This document shows positions 7,309-16,298 of a stretch of 64,000 bases of DNA, piece after piece; the stretch's first letter is position 1; every line of letters starts with the position of its first letter. The DNA lies in contig NZ_PVNS01000009.1 in NCBI RefSeq assembly GCF_002993335.1, positions 122,459 to 186,458 on the forward strand. Direction: 5' to 3'. The position numbers and the translations under genes were made by a program. This stretch comes from Alkalicoccus urumqiensis (GTDB lineage Bacteria > Bacillota > Bacilli > Bacillales > Salisediminibacteriaceae). The notes below the pieces were generated by a model. It did no database searches. It saw nothing but the letters and a program-made list of their open reading frames with translations, and was not told where the DNA came from.

Positions 7309-7950
7309 CTAGCTGCCGCGGATTTCTGCAACTGCTTCCGCCCGGTCCTCCCGTGAAAACACGGCGGAGCCTGCAACGAGAACGTCCGCCCCGGCATCGA
7401 CACACTGCCTCGCTGTCTCCTTGTTCACACCGCCATCTACTTCCACCTCAACGTCCGGACCGGCCATACTCCGGACTGCACGGATTTTTGGGAGTACTGA
7501 AGGTATGAAAGATTGACCCCCGAAGCCGGGATTGACGGTCATCAGCAAAACCAGATCTACGTCCTGAATGATAGATTCCACTGCCGAAACCGGTGTCCCG
7601 GGATTCAGGACGACCCCCGCCTTCACTCCCGCAGCTTTAATCTGCTGAATGACACGGTGAATGTGCGGGCAGGCTTCGATGTGTACACTGATGATATCCG
7701 CCCCTGCATCGACAAAGTGCTGGATATAGTTTTCCGGCTTTTCGATCATTAAATGCACATCGAGCGGCTTCTTTGTATATTTACGGCAGGCCTCTGTAAT
7801 CGCCGGGCCGAGCGTTATATTCGGCACAAAATGTCCGTCCATGACATCTACGTGTATATAATCTGCTCCCGCCCGGTCAACCGATTGAATCTCCTCTCCC
7901 AGTCTGGCAAAATCAGACGCGAGAATGGAAGGTGCTATTTTAATTTCCAT
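7309..7950 (-). CDS. rpe: Ribulose-phosphate 3-epimerase
   Basis: Interconverts D-ribulose 5-phosphate and D-xylulose 5-phosphate in the pentose phosphate pathway. The 213-residue TIM-barrel protein begins [14 protein letters not shown] and holds VMDGHFVPN (residues 36-44, catalytic Asp and metal ligand), DVHLMIEKP and [10 protein letters not shown], all family signatures. The C-terminal EVDGGVN supplies the second catalytic Asp. Only 2 nt separate it from rsgA, as in B. subtilis, so it closes the long yloC-to-rpe operon. No terminator other than the riboswitch platform is seen behind it. Confidence 0.96.
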   Translation of the reverse strand: MEIKIAPSILASDFARLGEEIQSVDRAGADYIHVDVMDGHFVPNITLGPAITEACRKYTKKPLDVHLMIEKPENYIQHFVDAGADIISVHIEACPHIHRVIQQIKAAGVKAGVVLNPGTPVSAVESIIQDVDLVLLMTVNPGFGGQSFIPSVLPKIRAVRSMAGPDVEVEVDGGVNKETARQCVDAGADVLVAGSAVFSREDRAEAVAEIRGS

Positions 7951-7952
7951 GA

Positions 7953-8822
7953 CTAATACCTCCGCTTCTGACTCGAAATTTCTTCATGAAACTGCTTATA
8001 ATTTTTGTATCGGAATGACGCGATGTCACCCTGCTCCACGGCAGCCTGCACTTCACACCCCGGTTCATTCAGATGCCGGCATCCCCGAAAGCGGCAGTCA
8101 TTAATCCGCTCCGCCATTTCCGGAAAATAGTGGGAAAGTACTTCTTCTTCGATTCCGGAAAAGTCCAGCGAGCTGAAACCCGGTGTATCTGCTACATATC
8201 CGCCCTCTATAGGAATTAATTCTACATGTCTTGTCGTATGCTTCCCGCGCTTCAAGCTTTTGGACACTTCGCCGGTTTCAATTCCGAGCTCAGGATGGAG
8301 TGTGTTTAAAAGCGTGGATTTGCCGACACCCGACTGACCTGCAAAAACAGAAACCTTTCCCTCCAGGAAGCTCCGCAGTTCTTCGGCAGCACCTTCGGAA
8401 TGAGCAGTCAGAATAACAGGGTAACCAAGCTGACGGTATACCAGGCACGCTTCCTCAATGTCCTCCGTGACGCCGAGATCTTTCTTCGTTATGACAATAA
8501 CAGCATCCATTCCTGCAGCTTCTGTGTGAACGAGCAGTTTATCCAGAATCAACGTACTGAAAGCCGGGTGCTCCACAGCGCTTACAATGACAGCCTGATC
8601 GACATTAGCTACAGGCGGCCTGCGCAGAGAGCTGCTGCGGTCGTGAACTTCCATAATATAACCGTCCGTTTTATTTTCCGCCTCATACTCCACCCAGTCT
8701 CCTACGATGGGCGTAATGCCCCTATTTCTGAAATTTCCCCTGGCTCTGCACTGAAAGATTTCGCCATCACTTTCAACATAATAAAAACCGCTCAGTGATT
8801 TCACAATTCTGCCCTTCGGCAT
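7953..8822 (-). CDS. rsgA: Ribosome small subunit-dependent GTPase A
   Basis: Circularly permuted GTPase that assists 30S subunit maturation. Order of parts: OB fold (residues about 1-68), the permuted G4 motif ITKKD (111-115), P-loop GQSGVGKST (162-170), G3 DTPGF (212-216), and a C-terminal zinc finger with Cys243, Cys248, His250 and Cys256. The ATG at 8822 (289 residues, MPKGRIVKS) is preferred to the in-frame ATG at 8843, because GGGAGG stands 5 nt before it and B. subtilis CpgA starts at the equivalent place. It follows prkC, the pairing seen in many Firmicutes. Confidence 0.96.
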   Translation of the reverse strand: MPKGRIVKSLSGFYYVESDGEIFQCRARGNFRNRGITPIVGDWVEYEAENKTDGYIMEVHDRSSSLRRPPVANVDQAVIVSAVEHPAFSTLILDKLLVHTEAAGMDAVIVITKKDLGVTEDIEEACLVYRQLGYPVILTAHSEGAAEELRSFLEGKVSVFAGQSGVGKSTLLNTLHPELGIETGEVSKSLKRGKHTTRHVELIPIEGGYVADTPGFSSLDFSGIEEEVLSHYFPEMAERINDCRFRGCRHLNEPGCEVQAAVEQGDIASFRYKNYKQFHEEISSQKRRY

Positions 8823-8847
8823 AAAAGCCTCCCTTTTATTCATTCAT

Positions 8848-10833
8848 TTACTCTCCGGATACGAGTTCATCATACGTATATTCATAAGGAGAGTCCGCAA
8901 ACGTTTCTCCGTCCACTTCCAGGTGAATAAAGCCGGAACCGCCTTCTTCAACAATTAATGGAATGTCATATTCAGTAGTTTCCGATATCACTTCGGAAAT
9001 CTCAACAGCCGGGCTGCTGTTTTCAGCATCTTCAACAGAAATAACGATATCGTACTCTCCGCCGCCCGGCGGAACTTCTACCCGGAAAGGCACGGATCTC
9101 TCTGCCTCCCCGGGTTCATTATCCTCTTCCGGTTCTGACGGCACTGGCTGCTCCGCTTCCTCTTCTATCGTGCCGGAGGAAAGCGTAATCGTCACTTCTA
9201 CGGGGCTTGATATTTCCGTCCCCCGTTCAGGGAATTGAGAAACCGCTGTCCCTTCCTCTGCGGAAGAAGGCTCTTCCTCAAACGTGAACGATACGTAAGG
9301 CAGGTCCTCTGACTGTTCCAGAACTTCCTCCTGCGTCATGCCTTGAAAATTGTTCAATGTAAATGTCTCTCGTTCACTGACGGAAAGAAGCATATTTACC
9401 GGTGGTTCGATCGCTGCACCGGCTTCCGGCTGCTGTTCTGCAATTTCGCCGGCAGTCCCTTCCGTAGTAAAAACCGTTTCAGTCTCCACATCGCCAAGGC
9501 CTTCCAGCGCTTCCTCCGCTTCTTCCAGTGTCATACCGGTGACATCCGGCATTTCTCCTGGAAGGTCGGGAGAGCTTACAATCACTTCGATAGACGAGCC
9601 GACTTTCACCGACGTCCCTGCACCAGGAGACGTACTGATCACGTGCCCCGCCTCTGTATCATCATCTTCCCGTGTCCTCTCCTCCACTTCCAGATCCAGC
9701 TCCTCGAGTTCCATTCTCGCTTCCTCCACAGGCTGTCCGCTGACTTCCGGAACGTTTACCTCTTCCACATGGAGAAGTCTCGGTAGAAATACGAGTGCGA
9801 TAATTCCCATTCCAATAAAGAAAATAACGAGCAGAACCAGAAGCCCGGCTGCTTTTTTCCCACGCCCTTTCTTTTTCGGGGATACAGGTGATTCCTGAGC
9901 CGGGGTCTTCATTTCAGAAGAGAGCGTGGCCTCGGTTTCCGGCGGCTTGACCGCGGGCATAATTTTTGTCTCTTCCCCGGTTTCATCTTCAGGTGCTGTT
10001 GAAGCGATCACTCTGTCAGGATCCAGCACGGTCTCCAGATCCCAGGAAAGCGACTCTGCAGACGCGTAACGGTCGTCCGGTGATTTCGCCGTCAGTTTCG
10101 AAATCAAATCCACTACACTCTGTGGCAGATCCGGAACATGGGTACGTATATCCGGCATAGGATCCTGAAGATGTTTCAGTGCAACTGATACAGCCGTGTC
10201 ACCTTGAAACGGCACCTGACCGGTCAGCATTTCATACAGCAGAATACCAAGCGCATACAAATCAGACTGATACGTTATTCTCCCGCCTTTTGCCTGTTCC
10301 GGTGACAGGTAGTGGACAGATCCGAGAACGGAATTTGTATGCGTAATAGTTGCGTCACTGATGGCACGGGCAATGCCGAAGTCGGTAACGAGCACATTGT
10401 TGTCTTCCCCGATAAGAATGTTCTGGGGCTTTACGTCACGGTGGATCAGGTGATTCTGGTGTGCGTGGCTGAGAGCGTCTGCAATCTGCTTTAGAATGCG
10501 GATGCTTTCTTCAGAAGAAAGCGGGCCATTTTCTTTAATGTATTCTTTAAGCGTCGGTCCATTAACGTACTGCATGACGATGTAATAGACATTGTTTTCC
10601 TCGCCTACATCAAACAGAGAGACGATATTCGGATGAGAAAGACTGGCGGCAGACTCGGCCTCCCGATGAAAGCGGCGTATGAATTCATCGTCATGAGAAA
10701 ACTGTTCTTTGAGAACTTTCACGGCGACATGCCGGTTTAAAATAAGATCTTCCGCTAAAAATACGTCAGCCATTCCGCCTCCGCCGACCGGACGGATAAT
10801 TTTATAACGTTCATTAATCCGTTTTCCGATCAT
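8848..10833 (-). CDS. prkC: Serine/threonine protein kinase with PASTA domains
   Basis: Membrane-anchored Hanks-type kinase that senses muropeptides or lipid II and phosphorylates cytoplasmic targets. In order: kinase domain (residues 10-270) with Lys39, HRDVKPQN (131-138), DFG (151-153) and SPEQAKG; a juxtamembrane linker; one transmembrane helix (328-350); three PASTA repeats (about 357-421, 426-486, 491-553); an acidic linker and a C-terminal beta-rich domain (about 575-661). 661 residues is close to B. subtilis PrkC (648). The outside part is very rich in Glu and Asp. Its ATG overlaps the prpC stop by 4 nt, coupling kinase and phosphatase. Confidence 0.96.
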   Translation of the reverse strand: MIGKRINERYKIIRPVGGGGMADVFLAEDLILNRHVAVKVLKEQFSHDDEFIRRFHREAESAASLSHPNIVSLFDVGEENNVYYIVMQYVNGPTLKEYIKENGPLSSEESIRILKQIADALSHAHQNHLIHRDVKPQNILIGEDNNVLVTDFGIARAISDATITHTNSVLGSVHYLSPEQAKGGRITYQSDLYALGILLYEMLTGQVPFQGDTAVSVALKHLQDPMPDIRTHVPDLPQSVVDLISKLTAKSPDDRYASAESLSWDLETVLDPDRVIASTAPEDETGEETKIMPAVKPPETEATLSSEMKTPAQESPVSPKKKGRGKKAAGLLVLLVIFFIGMGIIALVFLPRLLHVEEVNVPEVSGQPVEEARMELEELDLEVEERTREDDDTEAGHVISTSPGAGTSVKVGSSIEVIVSSPDLPGEMPDVTGMTLEEAEEALEGLGDVETETVFTTEGTAGEIAEQQPEAGAAIEPPVNMLLSVSERETFTLNNFQGMTQEEVLEQSEDLPYVSFTFEEEPSSAEEGTAVSQFPERGTEISSPVEVTITLSSGTIEEEAEQPVPSEPEEDNEPGEAERSVPFRVEVPPGGGEYDIVISVEDAENSSPAVEISEVISETTEYDIPLIVEEGGSGFIHLEVDGETFADSPYEYTYDELVSGE

Positions 10834-11588
10834 GAGGAGTTCCCTCCATCCGTATCATCAATCAGAATGAGGGTAATGTTATCCTCGCCGCCGCGGTTGT
10901 TCGCTTCATCAATGCACATATTTATCCGCTCAGACAGAGGCAGGTGCTTCTGCCCGATAATCTCATGCAGGTCGGAGTCGGATAATTTATTTGTAAGACC
11001 GTCGGAACAGAGAAGAAGCAGTCCCCCTGTTTTTCCGGGGAATGACGCTGCATCCACGTTCACCGAAGATTCTGTTCCCAGCGCCTGAAGCAGGACATTT
11101 TTTCTTGGATGATGGGCTGCCTCCACTTCAGAAATTTCGCCCCGCCTTAGAAGCTCGCCGACGAGCGACTGATCGTTTGTCAGCTGAACAAGTGCTTCCG
11201 GGGTCCATTCGTACAGCCTGGAATCACCTACGTTCACGCTGGAAATCCCGCTGTCTGTTACCACGACGGCTGTCATCGTCGTTCCCATTCCTGCGCATTC
11301 CGGATGTGTCCGCTGGTATTCGTTCAGTCTCTCATTTACCGAATAAACAGCCTGTTTGAGCACTTCTGTACACAGATCCAGTTCTTCAGGAAGCGTCTCC
11401 TTCTGAAGGAGTGCTTTCAGCTCCTCCACAGCCAGCCTGCTCGCAACATCTCCGGCGCGGTGCCCGCCCATGCCATCGCAGACGACAGCAAGGAGGGCAT
11501 GGTTATGCAGCTGGATTACGTCCACAGTATCTTCATTATGCTTACGGACACGTCCGACATCGGTTCCTTTATGATAATGCATCTGCAT
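10830..11588 (-). CDS. prpC: PP2C-type protein phosphatase (PrkC partner)
   Basis: Metal-dependent Ser/Thr phosphatase that reverses PrkC phosphorylation. With the ATG at 11588 the product is 252 residues, close to B. subtilis PrpC at 254. Motifs: TDVGRVRKHNED (residues 9-20), DGMGGHRAGD (38-47) and the late LCSDGLTN and GGEDNITLILI, which carry the metal-binding aspartates. GGAGGTGG lies 2 nt before the chosen ATG; a second ATG two codons later has better spacing and could be the true start. It overlaps the rsmB end by 20 nt and prkC by 4 nt. The rlmN gene that separates rsmB from prpC in B. subtilis is absent. Confidence 0.95.
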   Translation of the reverse strand: MQMHYHKGTDVGRVRKHNEDTVDVIQLHNHALLAVVCDGMGGHRAGDVASRLAVEELKALLQKETLPEELDLCTEVLKQAVYSVNERLNEYQRTHPECAGMGTTMTAVVVTDSGISSVNVGDSRLYEWTPEALVQLTNDQSLVGELLRRGEISEVEAAHHPRKNVLLQALGTESSVNVDAASFPGKTGGLLLLCSDGLTNKLSDSDLHEIIGQKHLPLSERINMCIDEANNRGGEDNITLILIDDTDGGNSS

Positions 11589-12936
11589 GTCCACCTCCGG
11601 CCGGCATTTTTTTAACAGATGCAATGAAAAAGCCATCCATATCCATCGTGCCGGGATAGAGTTCCAGCATCCCCTCTTCAGAAATATAGGGGGCCAGCTG
11701 CTCAGGAAGGTAAGGAGTTACATCTTCTCCCTGTGCATCCACGGTTTGCTGGAGAAGTGTTCTAACCTGATCAGCGTTTTCCTCCCGGTCGATCGTGCAT
11801 GTGCTGTAAATCAATCTGCCTCCCGGTTTCAACGAAGGCCAGACGTGGCGCAGAATATCTGTCTGAATGGCCGCGAGACGGGTAATATCTTCTTCTTTTT
11901 TCGTCCATTTCATATCCGGTTTTCTTCTCAGAACCCCGAGCCCGGAGCAGGGGGCATCCACGAGAATTTTATCAAAGCTTTCCGGCTCCAGTTCCATTTT
12001 CCTGGCATCGGCAGCCAGTGTAGTTATGTTGGAGATCTGCTGCCGTTCTGCTGCTTTCTCAATCAAATTCACTTTATGCGGATGAAGGTCAACCGCGGTT
12101 ATTTCCGCACCGGGTGCCAGGGAAGCAATGTGAAGAGACTTTCCTCCGGGAGCCGCACAGCTGTCGAGAATTTTCTCTCCGTCTTCCGGGGAAACGACGT
12201 CTCCTGCAAGCATCGATGCTTCATCCTGTATGGCGATCCATCCCTTTTTAAATGCAGCTGCAGATGCGGCAGAACCACGCTCTATATGAAACGTATTCAG
12301 TCGGAGACTGCTTTTCAGAACAAGAAGACCATCTTCTTCCATACTTTCCAGAACTTCTCCGGTCGCTGGAGCCAGGTGAGTCAGACGAACCGTCGTTTTT
12401 GGAGGAATATTATTCGCTTCAGCAAGTTTTTTCGTCTGTTCAAAGCCAAGCTGGCTTATCCAGCGCTTGATCATCCATTCCGGATGAGACGTTTCTACAG
12501 CCAGCTGCTCTATATTCCCTCCTGCTTCTGTAAATGGGCGGGGGCCTTCTCTCAAACAGCTGCGCAGTACGCCGTTCACCATCCCTGAAATCCCTTTATG
12601 GCCACGGGATTTAGCAATCGTAACTGCTTCGTTTAATACTGCATGATCCGGGACTCTTTCCAGAAACCGCAGCTGATACAGGCTTATCCGCAGGAGAACG
12701 AGCACCCAGAGATCGAGCTTATGAAGCGGCTTTGAGCTTCGTTTTTCCAATTCGAAATCGAGTCGTTTTTTATACTGAAGTGTTCCGTACACAAGCTGGG
12801 TGAACAGGGGTCTGTCGACCGGTTTCATGCCGCCCTTTTTTATCATTTCATTTAAAAGCAGGTTACTGTACGTCTGCTGCTTCTCAATTTTCATTAACGT
12901 GTCCAGTGCCGTTTCTCTAAGACTCATCTGTTTCAT
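11569..12936 (-). CDS. rsmB: 16S rRNA (cytosine967-C5)-methyltransferase
   Basis: Sun/RsmB-type rRNA m5C methyltransferase. The N-terminal third is a NusB-like RNA-binding domain (from SLRETALDTLMKIE); the C-terminal part is the Rossmann methyltransferase with DSCAAPGGKSLH (SAM binding), DAPCSGLGVLRRKP and STCTI, the two catalytic cysteine motifs. I choose the ATG at 12936 (455 residues, MKQMSLRET), with AAAGGTG 7 nt before it; the longer frame overlaps fmt without any ribosome site. It overlaps the fmt end by 20 nt and the prpC start by 20 nt, so translation is probably coupled along the operon. Confidence 0.95.
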   Translation of the reverse strand: MKQMSLRETALDTLMKIEKQQTYSNLLLNEMIKKGGMKPVDRPLFTQLVYGTLQYKKRLDFELEKRSSKPLHKLDLWVLVLLRISLYQLRFLERVPDHAVLNEAVTIAKSRGHKGISGMVNGVLRSCLREGPRPFTEAGGNIEQLAVETSHPEWMIKRWISQLGFEQTKKLAEANNIPPKTTVRLTHLAPATGEVLESMEEDGLLVLKSSLRLNTFHIERGSAASAAAFKKGWIAIQDEASMLAGDVVSPEDGEKILDSCAAPGGKSLHIASLAPGAEITAVDLHPHKVNLIEKAAERQQISNITTLAADARKMELEPESFDKILVDAPCSGLGVLRRKPDMKWTKKEEDITRLAAIQTDILRHVWPSLKPGGRLIYSTCTIDREENADQVRTLLQQTVDAQGEDVTPYLPEQLAPYISEEGMLELYPGTMDMDGFFIASVKKMPAGGGHADALS

Positions 12937-13858
12937 TCGTAAACACCTTTCCGTCTGTATCCGGACTGCCGGCCGCGAATGCGGATGCATGCATTCTCTT
13001 TCTGCCGGAAGGCTGCATTTCCGTAAGCTCGATCAGACGATGGTCACCGCAGACTGCAAGAAGACGTCCGTCATGATGAATCAACGTTCCTGCATCTTTA
13101 TTCGACGTTTCTCCGGTCAGAACGGCGGACCAGATTTTTATTCTTTTTCCTTCCAGCTCTGTATACGCGCCGGGCCACGGGGAAAGGCCGCGGATCTGAT
13201 TGTAAACCGACTCCGCGTCTTTCCTCCAGTCCAGACGCTCCATCTCTTTTGTGATGTTCCGGGCAAACGTTGCTTCTTCCTCCACCTGCTCGATGGATGG
13301 AGCCGTTCCATTTTGAATGGATTCGAGAGCTTTTGTTACAAGCTCCGCTCCGCATACACTCAGCTTATCGTGCATCGTGCCGGTCGTATCTTCCGGCTCA
13401 ATGGCTACAGACTCCTGAAGAATAATATTTCCTGCATCCAGCTTCTCCGCCATGTACATGATGGTAATGCCGGTTTCTTTTTCCCCGTCGATGACCGCCT
13501 GATGGATCGGTGCCCCGCCTCGGTACTTCGGCAGAAGAGAGGCGTGGACATTAATGGCACCGTAAGGAGGAATATCGAGAATGTCTTTCGGCAGAATCTG
13601 ACCGAATGCTGCCGTTACAATGACATCCGGATTTTCATTTCTTATAATAATGTCGTGGTCTTTTATTTTCTCCGGCTGGAATACTGGAAGTCCCATTTCC
13701 AGCGCCGCTTTTTTTACAGGCGGCGGTGTCAGTTCCTTTTTTCTCCCTTTCGGTCTATCCGGCTGCGTTACGACAAGCGTCACGTCGTGTCCGCTTTCTT
13801 GTAATTTCTTCAATACCGGAACAGAAAAATCCGGTGTTCCCATAAAAACTATTTTCAT
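12917..13858 (-). CDS. fmt: Methionyl-tRNA formyltransferase
   Basis: Adds the formyl group to initiator Met-tRNA using 10-formyl-tetrahydrofolate. The 313-residue protein starts MKIVFMGTPDFSVPVL and has the catalytic region NVHASLLPKYRGGAPI (Asn, His) with the downstream catalytic Asp in EKLDAGNI; the C-terminal OB-like domain follows. The gene lies 19 nt after priA. In B. subtilis def (peptide deformylase) stands between priA and fmt; here it is absent and must be elsewhere, because formylation is kept. Confidence 0.96.
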   Translation of the reverse strand: MKIVFMGTPDFSVPVLKKLQESGHDVTLVVTQPDRPKGRKKELTPPPVKKAALEMGLPVFQPEKIKDHDIIIRNENPDVIVTAAFGQILPKDILDIPPYGAINVHASLLPKYRGGAPIHQAVIDGEKETGITIMYMAEKLDAGNIILQESVAIEPEDTTGTMHDKLSVCGAELVTKALESIQNGTAPSIEQVEEEATFARNITKEMERLDWRKDAESVYNQIRGLSPWPGAYTELEGKRIKIWSAVLTGETSNKDAGTLIHHDGRLLAVCGDHRLIELTEMQPSGRKRMHASAFAAGSPDTDGKVFTNETDES

Positions 13859-13877
13859 TGTGGATTAACCTCCATTG

Positions 13878-16298
13878 TTACATCATCATGTACGGATTCG
13901 TATCGATCGTCAGCTGAAGATCCGTTTTTGCCGTTTCCGGCTGCAGAGCTTTCATTAATTCCTGCAGGACGTGATACAGCCTTGGCTCAGCTTTATATTT
14001 TATCATGCATTGATACCGATATCTATCTTTGATACGGGGTATCGGACTAGCGGTGGGACCGTAAACAACCGTCTTCTCCGAAAGTCTTTCCCGTAAGAAT
14101 GCAGCGGCTTTTTCGGTAAAGCGGACGGCCTGGCTGAGATCTGTATGACTGATCTGAAGCATCGAAAGGTAATAATATGGCGGATAGCCGCCGAAGCGTC
14201 TCATCTGCATTTCTTTTTCGTAAAAGGCGGTATAGTTGTGGCCCTGTACTTCTGTGATGCTGTAATGTTCAGGGGAGTAAGTCTGAATCAGCACTTCTCC
14301 GGGCTTTTTATGCCTTCCCGCTCTTCCTGCTACCTGAGTGAGCAGCTGGAATGTCCGTTCTGCCGCCCGGAAATCAGGAAGATGCAGCATCGAATCTGCA
14401 GCGAGCACTCCTGCAAGGGTAATGTTTGGAAAATCGAGCCCTTTTGCGATCATCTGCGTGCCGAGAAGTATATCTGCCTCTCCGCGCCCGAATGCATCCA
14501 GGAGCTTTTCGTGTGATCCTTTCTGCCTTGTCGTATCCACGTCCATACGTATAATGCGGACGCCATCCAGTTCTTTCCGGAGTTCTTCCTCCACTTTTTG
14601 TGTCCCGGTTCCGAAAAAACGGATATGGCTGCTTTCACATTCCGGACACCGCTGCGGGAGCGTCTCCTGATATCCGCAGTAATGACACTGCAGAGACTGG
14701 GAGCTTCGGTGGTAAGTCAACGAAATATCACAGTGGATGCACTGCGGAACATAACCGCAGTCTCTGCACATAATAAAGCTGGAGTATCCCCGGCGGTTCA
14801 GCATCAGGACAGTCTGCTCCTTGTTTTCCATCCGCAGACGCATCGCTTCTTTCAGCGACTCGGAAAACATGGAACGGTTCCCTTCATGAAGCTCCTTTCT
14901 CATATCAATCAGCTTCACTTCAGGCATTTCCAGGTCGTTGACACGATCTGCCATTGTAAGCATCTCATAGACGCCTTTTTCTGCCCGTGCGTAGCTTTCC
15001 AGTGACGGAGTGGCACTTCCGAGAAGAACGGGGCAGTGATAATATTCACCGCGCAGGATAGCTGTCGTACGTGCATGATAGCGGGGGGACTCCTCCTGCT
15101 TATAGCTCGCTTCATGTTCCTCATCAATAATGATCAGCCCGAGATTTTCGAACGGGGCAAACACAGCAGAGCGGGCTCCGACAACGACATCTACTTCTTT
15201 ATTTCTGATCTTGACCCACTCATCGTATTTTTCCCCCTTCGAAAGCGCACTGTGCATGACGGCAACACGGCTCCCGAACCTGGCTCTGAAACGCAGCACC
15301 ATCTGAGGTGTGAGAGAAATTTCCGGAACGAGAACGATCGCTTCTCGGCCGGCTGCTATGACCTTTTCAATAGCCTGCAGGTATACTTCCGTTTTACCGC
15401 TTCCTGTTACGCCGCGGAGAAGCAGCGTTTTATGCTTCCTGTGCTGAATCAGCGCATCGACCCGGTTAAACGCCTCTTCCTGGGCAGCGAACAGCTCCAT
15501 CGGCTGATCCGGAGCGACTTCCCTTCCTTCAAATGGGTCCCTCGAGATCGTCTTTTCCGTTTTTTCCAGTATGCCCTGCTCTGTTAATGTCTCCAGCACC
15601 GCTTTGGAGATGCCGTGCTGTTTCGCTTCATCTACAGTCCATAAGGCGTCCTCATGTTGAAACAGCGCAGCAGCAGAAGCCTGTTTCGGCGCACGTTTTT
15701 CCTGTTCTTTCTGAAATAAAGCGGTCTCCTCCGGCGTAGCAGACCGCCTGTAAGCGACACGCTTTTTCGCAGCATCTCTCGTCGTTACGACCGGCTCCAC
15801 CTGGACACGGCCGGCACGGACAGCCCGCATCATAAGCGCACGCTGTGGTTCATCTGCCTGCTTTCTCCAGTCCTCCAGACTGTCGATTGCTGCTTCTCCG
15901 GAAAACAACGCCTCGAGATCAGTGCCTTTCTCCTCTTCCGGACGGAGAAGCAGGAGACGTTTCTTGTAGGAGGACCGCATCGCCTGCGGAAGCATCGCTT
16001 TTAAAATAGCCACATGGAGAGCAAGTGTCGTTTCTTTCAGCTTTTCCGCAAGTTGCAGCAGCTCCGGTGTCAGCGCGGGAGATAAATCGATCTGCGACGC
16101 GACAGGTTTCAGCTTCTGCAGATCCAGTGGTGTTGTTTCCTTCAAATGAACGACAAAGCCCTGAACCGGACGGCCGGCAAACGGTACATGGACGCGGCAT
16201 CCTTCTGCCATCGTCTCTATGAATTCTTCCGGAACGAGATAATCAAATCTCCTGTCGACCGCCTGGGAAGGCACGTCCACGATGACTTCGGCTATCAT
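13878..16298 (-). CDS. priA: Primosomal replication restart helicase PriA
   Basis: DEAH-type 3'-to-5' helicase that reloads the replisome at stalled forks. The start is the ATG at 16298 (806 residues; B. subtilis 805), with GGAGGG 7 nt before it. An N-terminal DNA-binding region is followed by the helicase core with GVTGSGKTEVY (Walker A), DEEH (Walker B) and the zinc-binding block in which four CxxC pairs occur between CRDCGYVPQC and CPEC. The C-terminal helicase motif TQMIAKGLDFPN and QVAGRAGR are intact. Its ATG overlaps the coaBC stop by 4 nt. Confidence 0.96.
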   Translation of the reverse strand: MIAEVIVDVPSQAVDRRFDYLVPEEFIETMAEGCRVHVPFAGRPVQGFVVHLKETTPLDLQKLKPVASQIDLSPALTPELLQLAEKLKETTLALHVAILKAMLPQAMRSSYKKRLLLLRPEEEKGTDLEALFSGEAAIDSLEDWRKQADEPQRALMMRAVRAGRVQVEPVVTTRDAAKKRVAYRRSATPEETALFQKEQEKRAPKQASAAALFQHEDALWTVDEAKQHGISKAVLETLTEQGILEKTEKTISRDPFEGREVAPDQPMELFAAQEEAFNRVDALIQHRKHKTLLLRGVTGSGKTEVYLQAIEKVIAAGREAIVLVPEISLTPQMVLRFRARFGSRVAVMHSALSKGEKYDEWVKIRNKEVDVVVGARSAVFAPFENLGLIIIDEEHEASYKQEESPRYHARTTAILRGEYYHCPVLLGSATPSLESYARAEKGVYEMLTMADRVNDLEMPEVKLIDMRKELHEGNRSMFSESLKEAMRLRMENKEQTVLMLNRRGYSSFIMCRDCGYVPQCIHCDISLTYHRSSQSLQCHYCGYQETLPQRCPECESSHIRFFGTGTQKVEEELRKELDGVRIIRMDVDTTRQKGSHEKLLDAFGRGEADILLGTQMIAKGLDFPNITLAGVLAADSMLHLPDFRAAERTFQLLTQVAGRAGRHKKPGEVLIQTYSPEHYSITEVQGHNYTAFYEKEMQMRRFGGYPPYYYLSMLQISHTDLSQAVRFTEKAAAFLRERLSEKTVVYGPTASPIPRIKDRYRYQCMIKYKAEPRLYHVLQELMKALQPETAKTDLQLTIDTNPYMMM

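Noticed and set aside
11587..12588. Plus-strand open frame of 333 codons
   Set aside because: Antisense to rsmB; composition typical of a reversed coding frame, no start signal.
12800..13804. Plus-strand open frame of 334 codons
   Set aside because: Antisense to rsmB and fmt; no ribosome site and no recognisable protein pattern.
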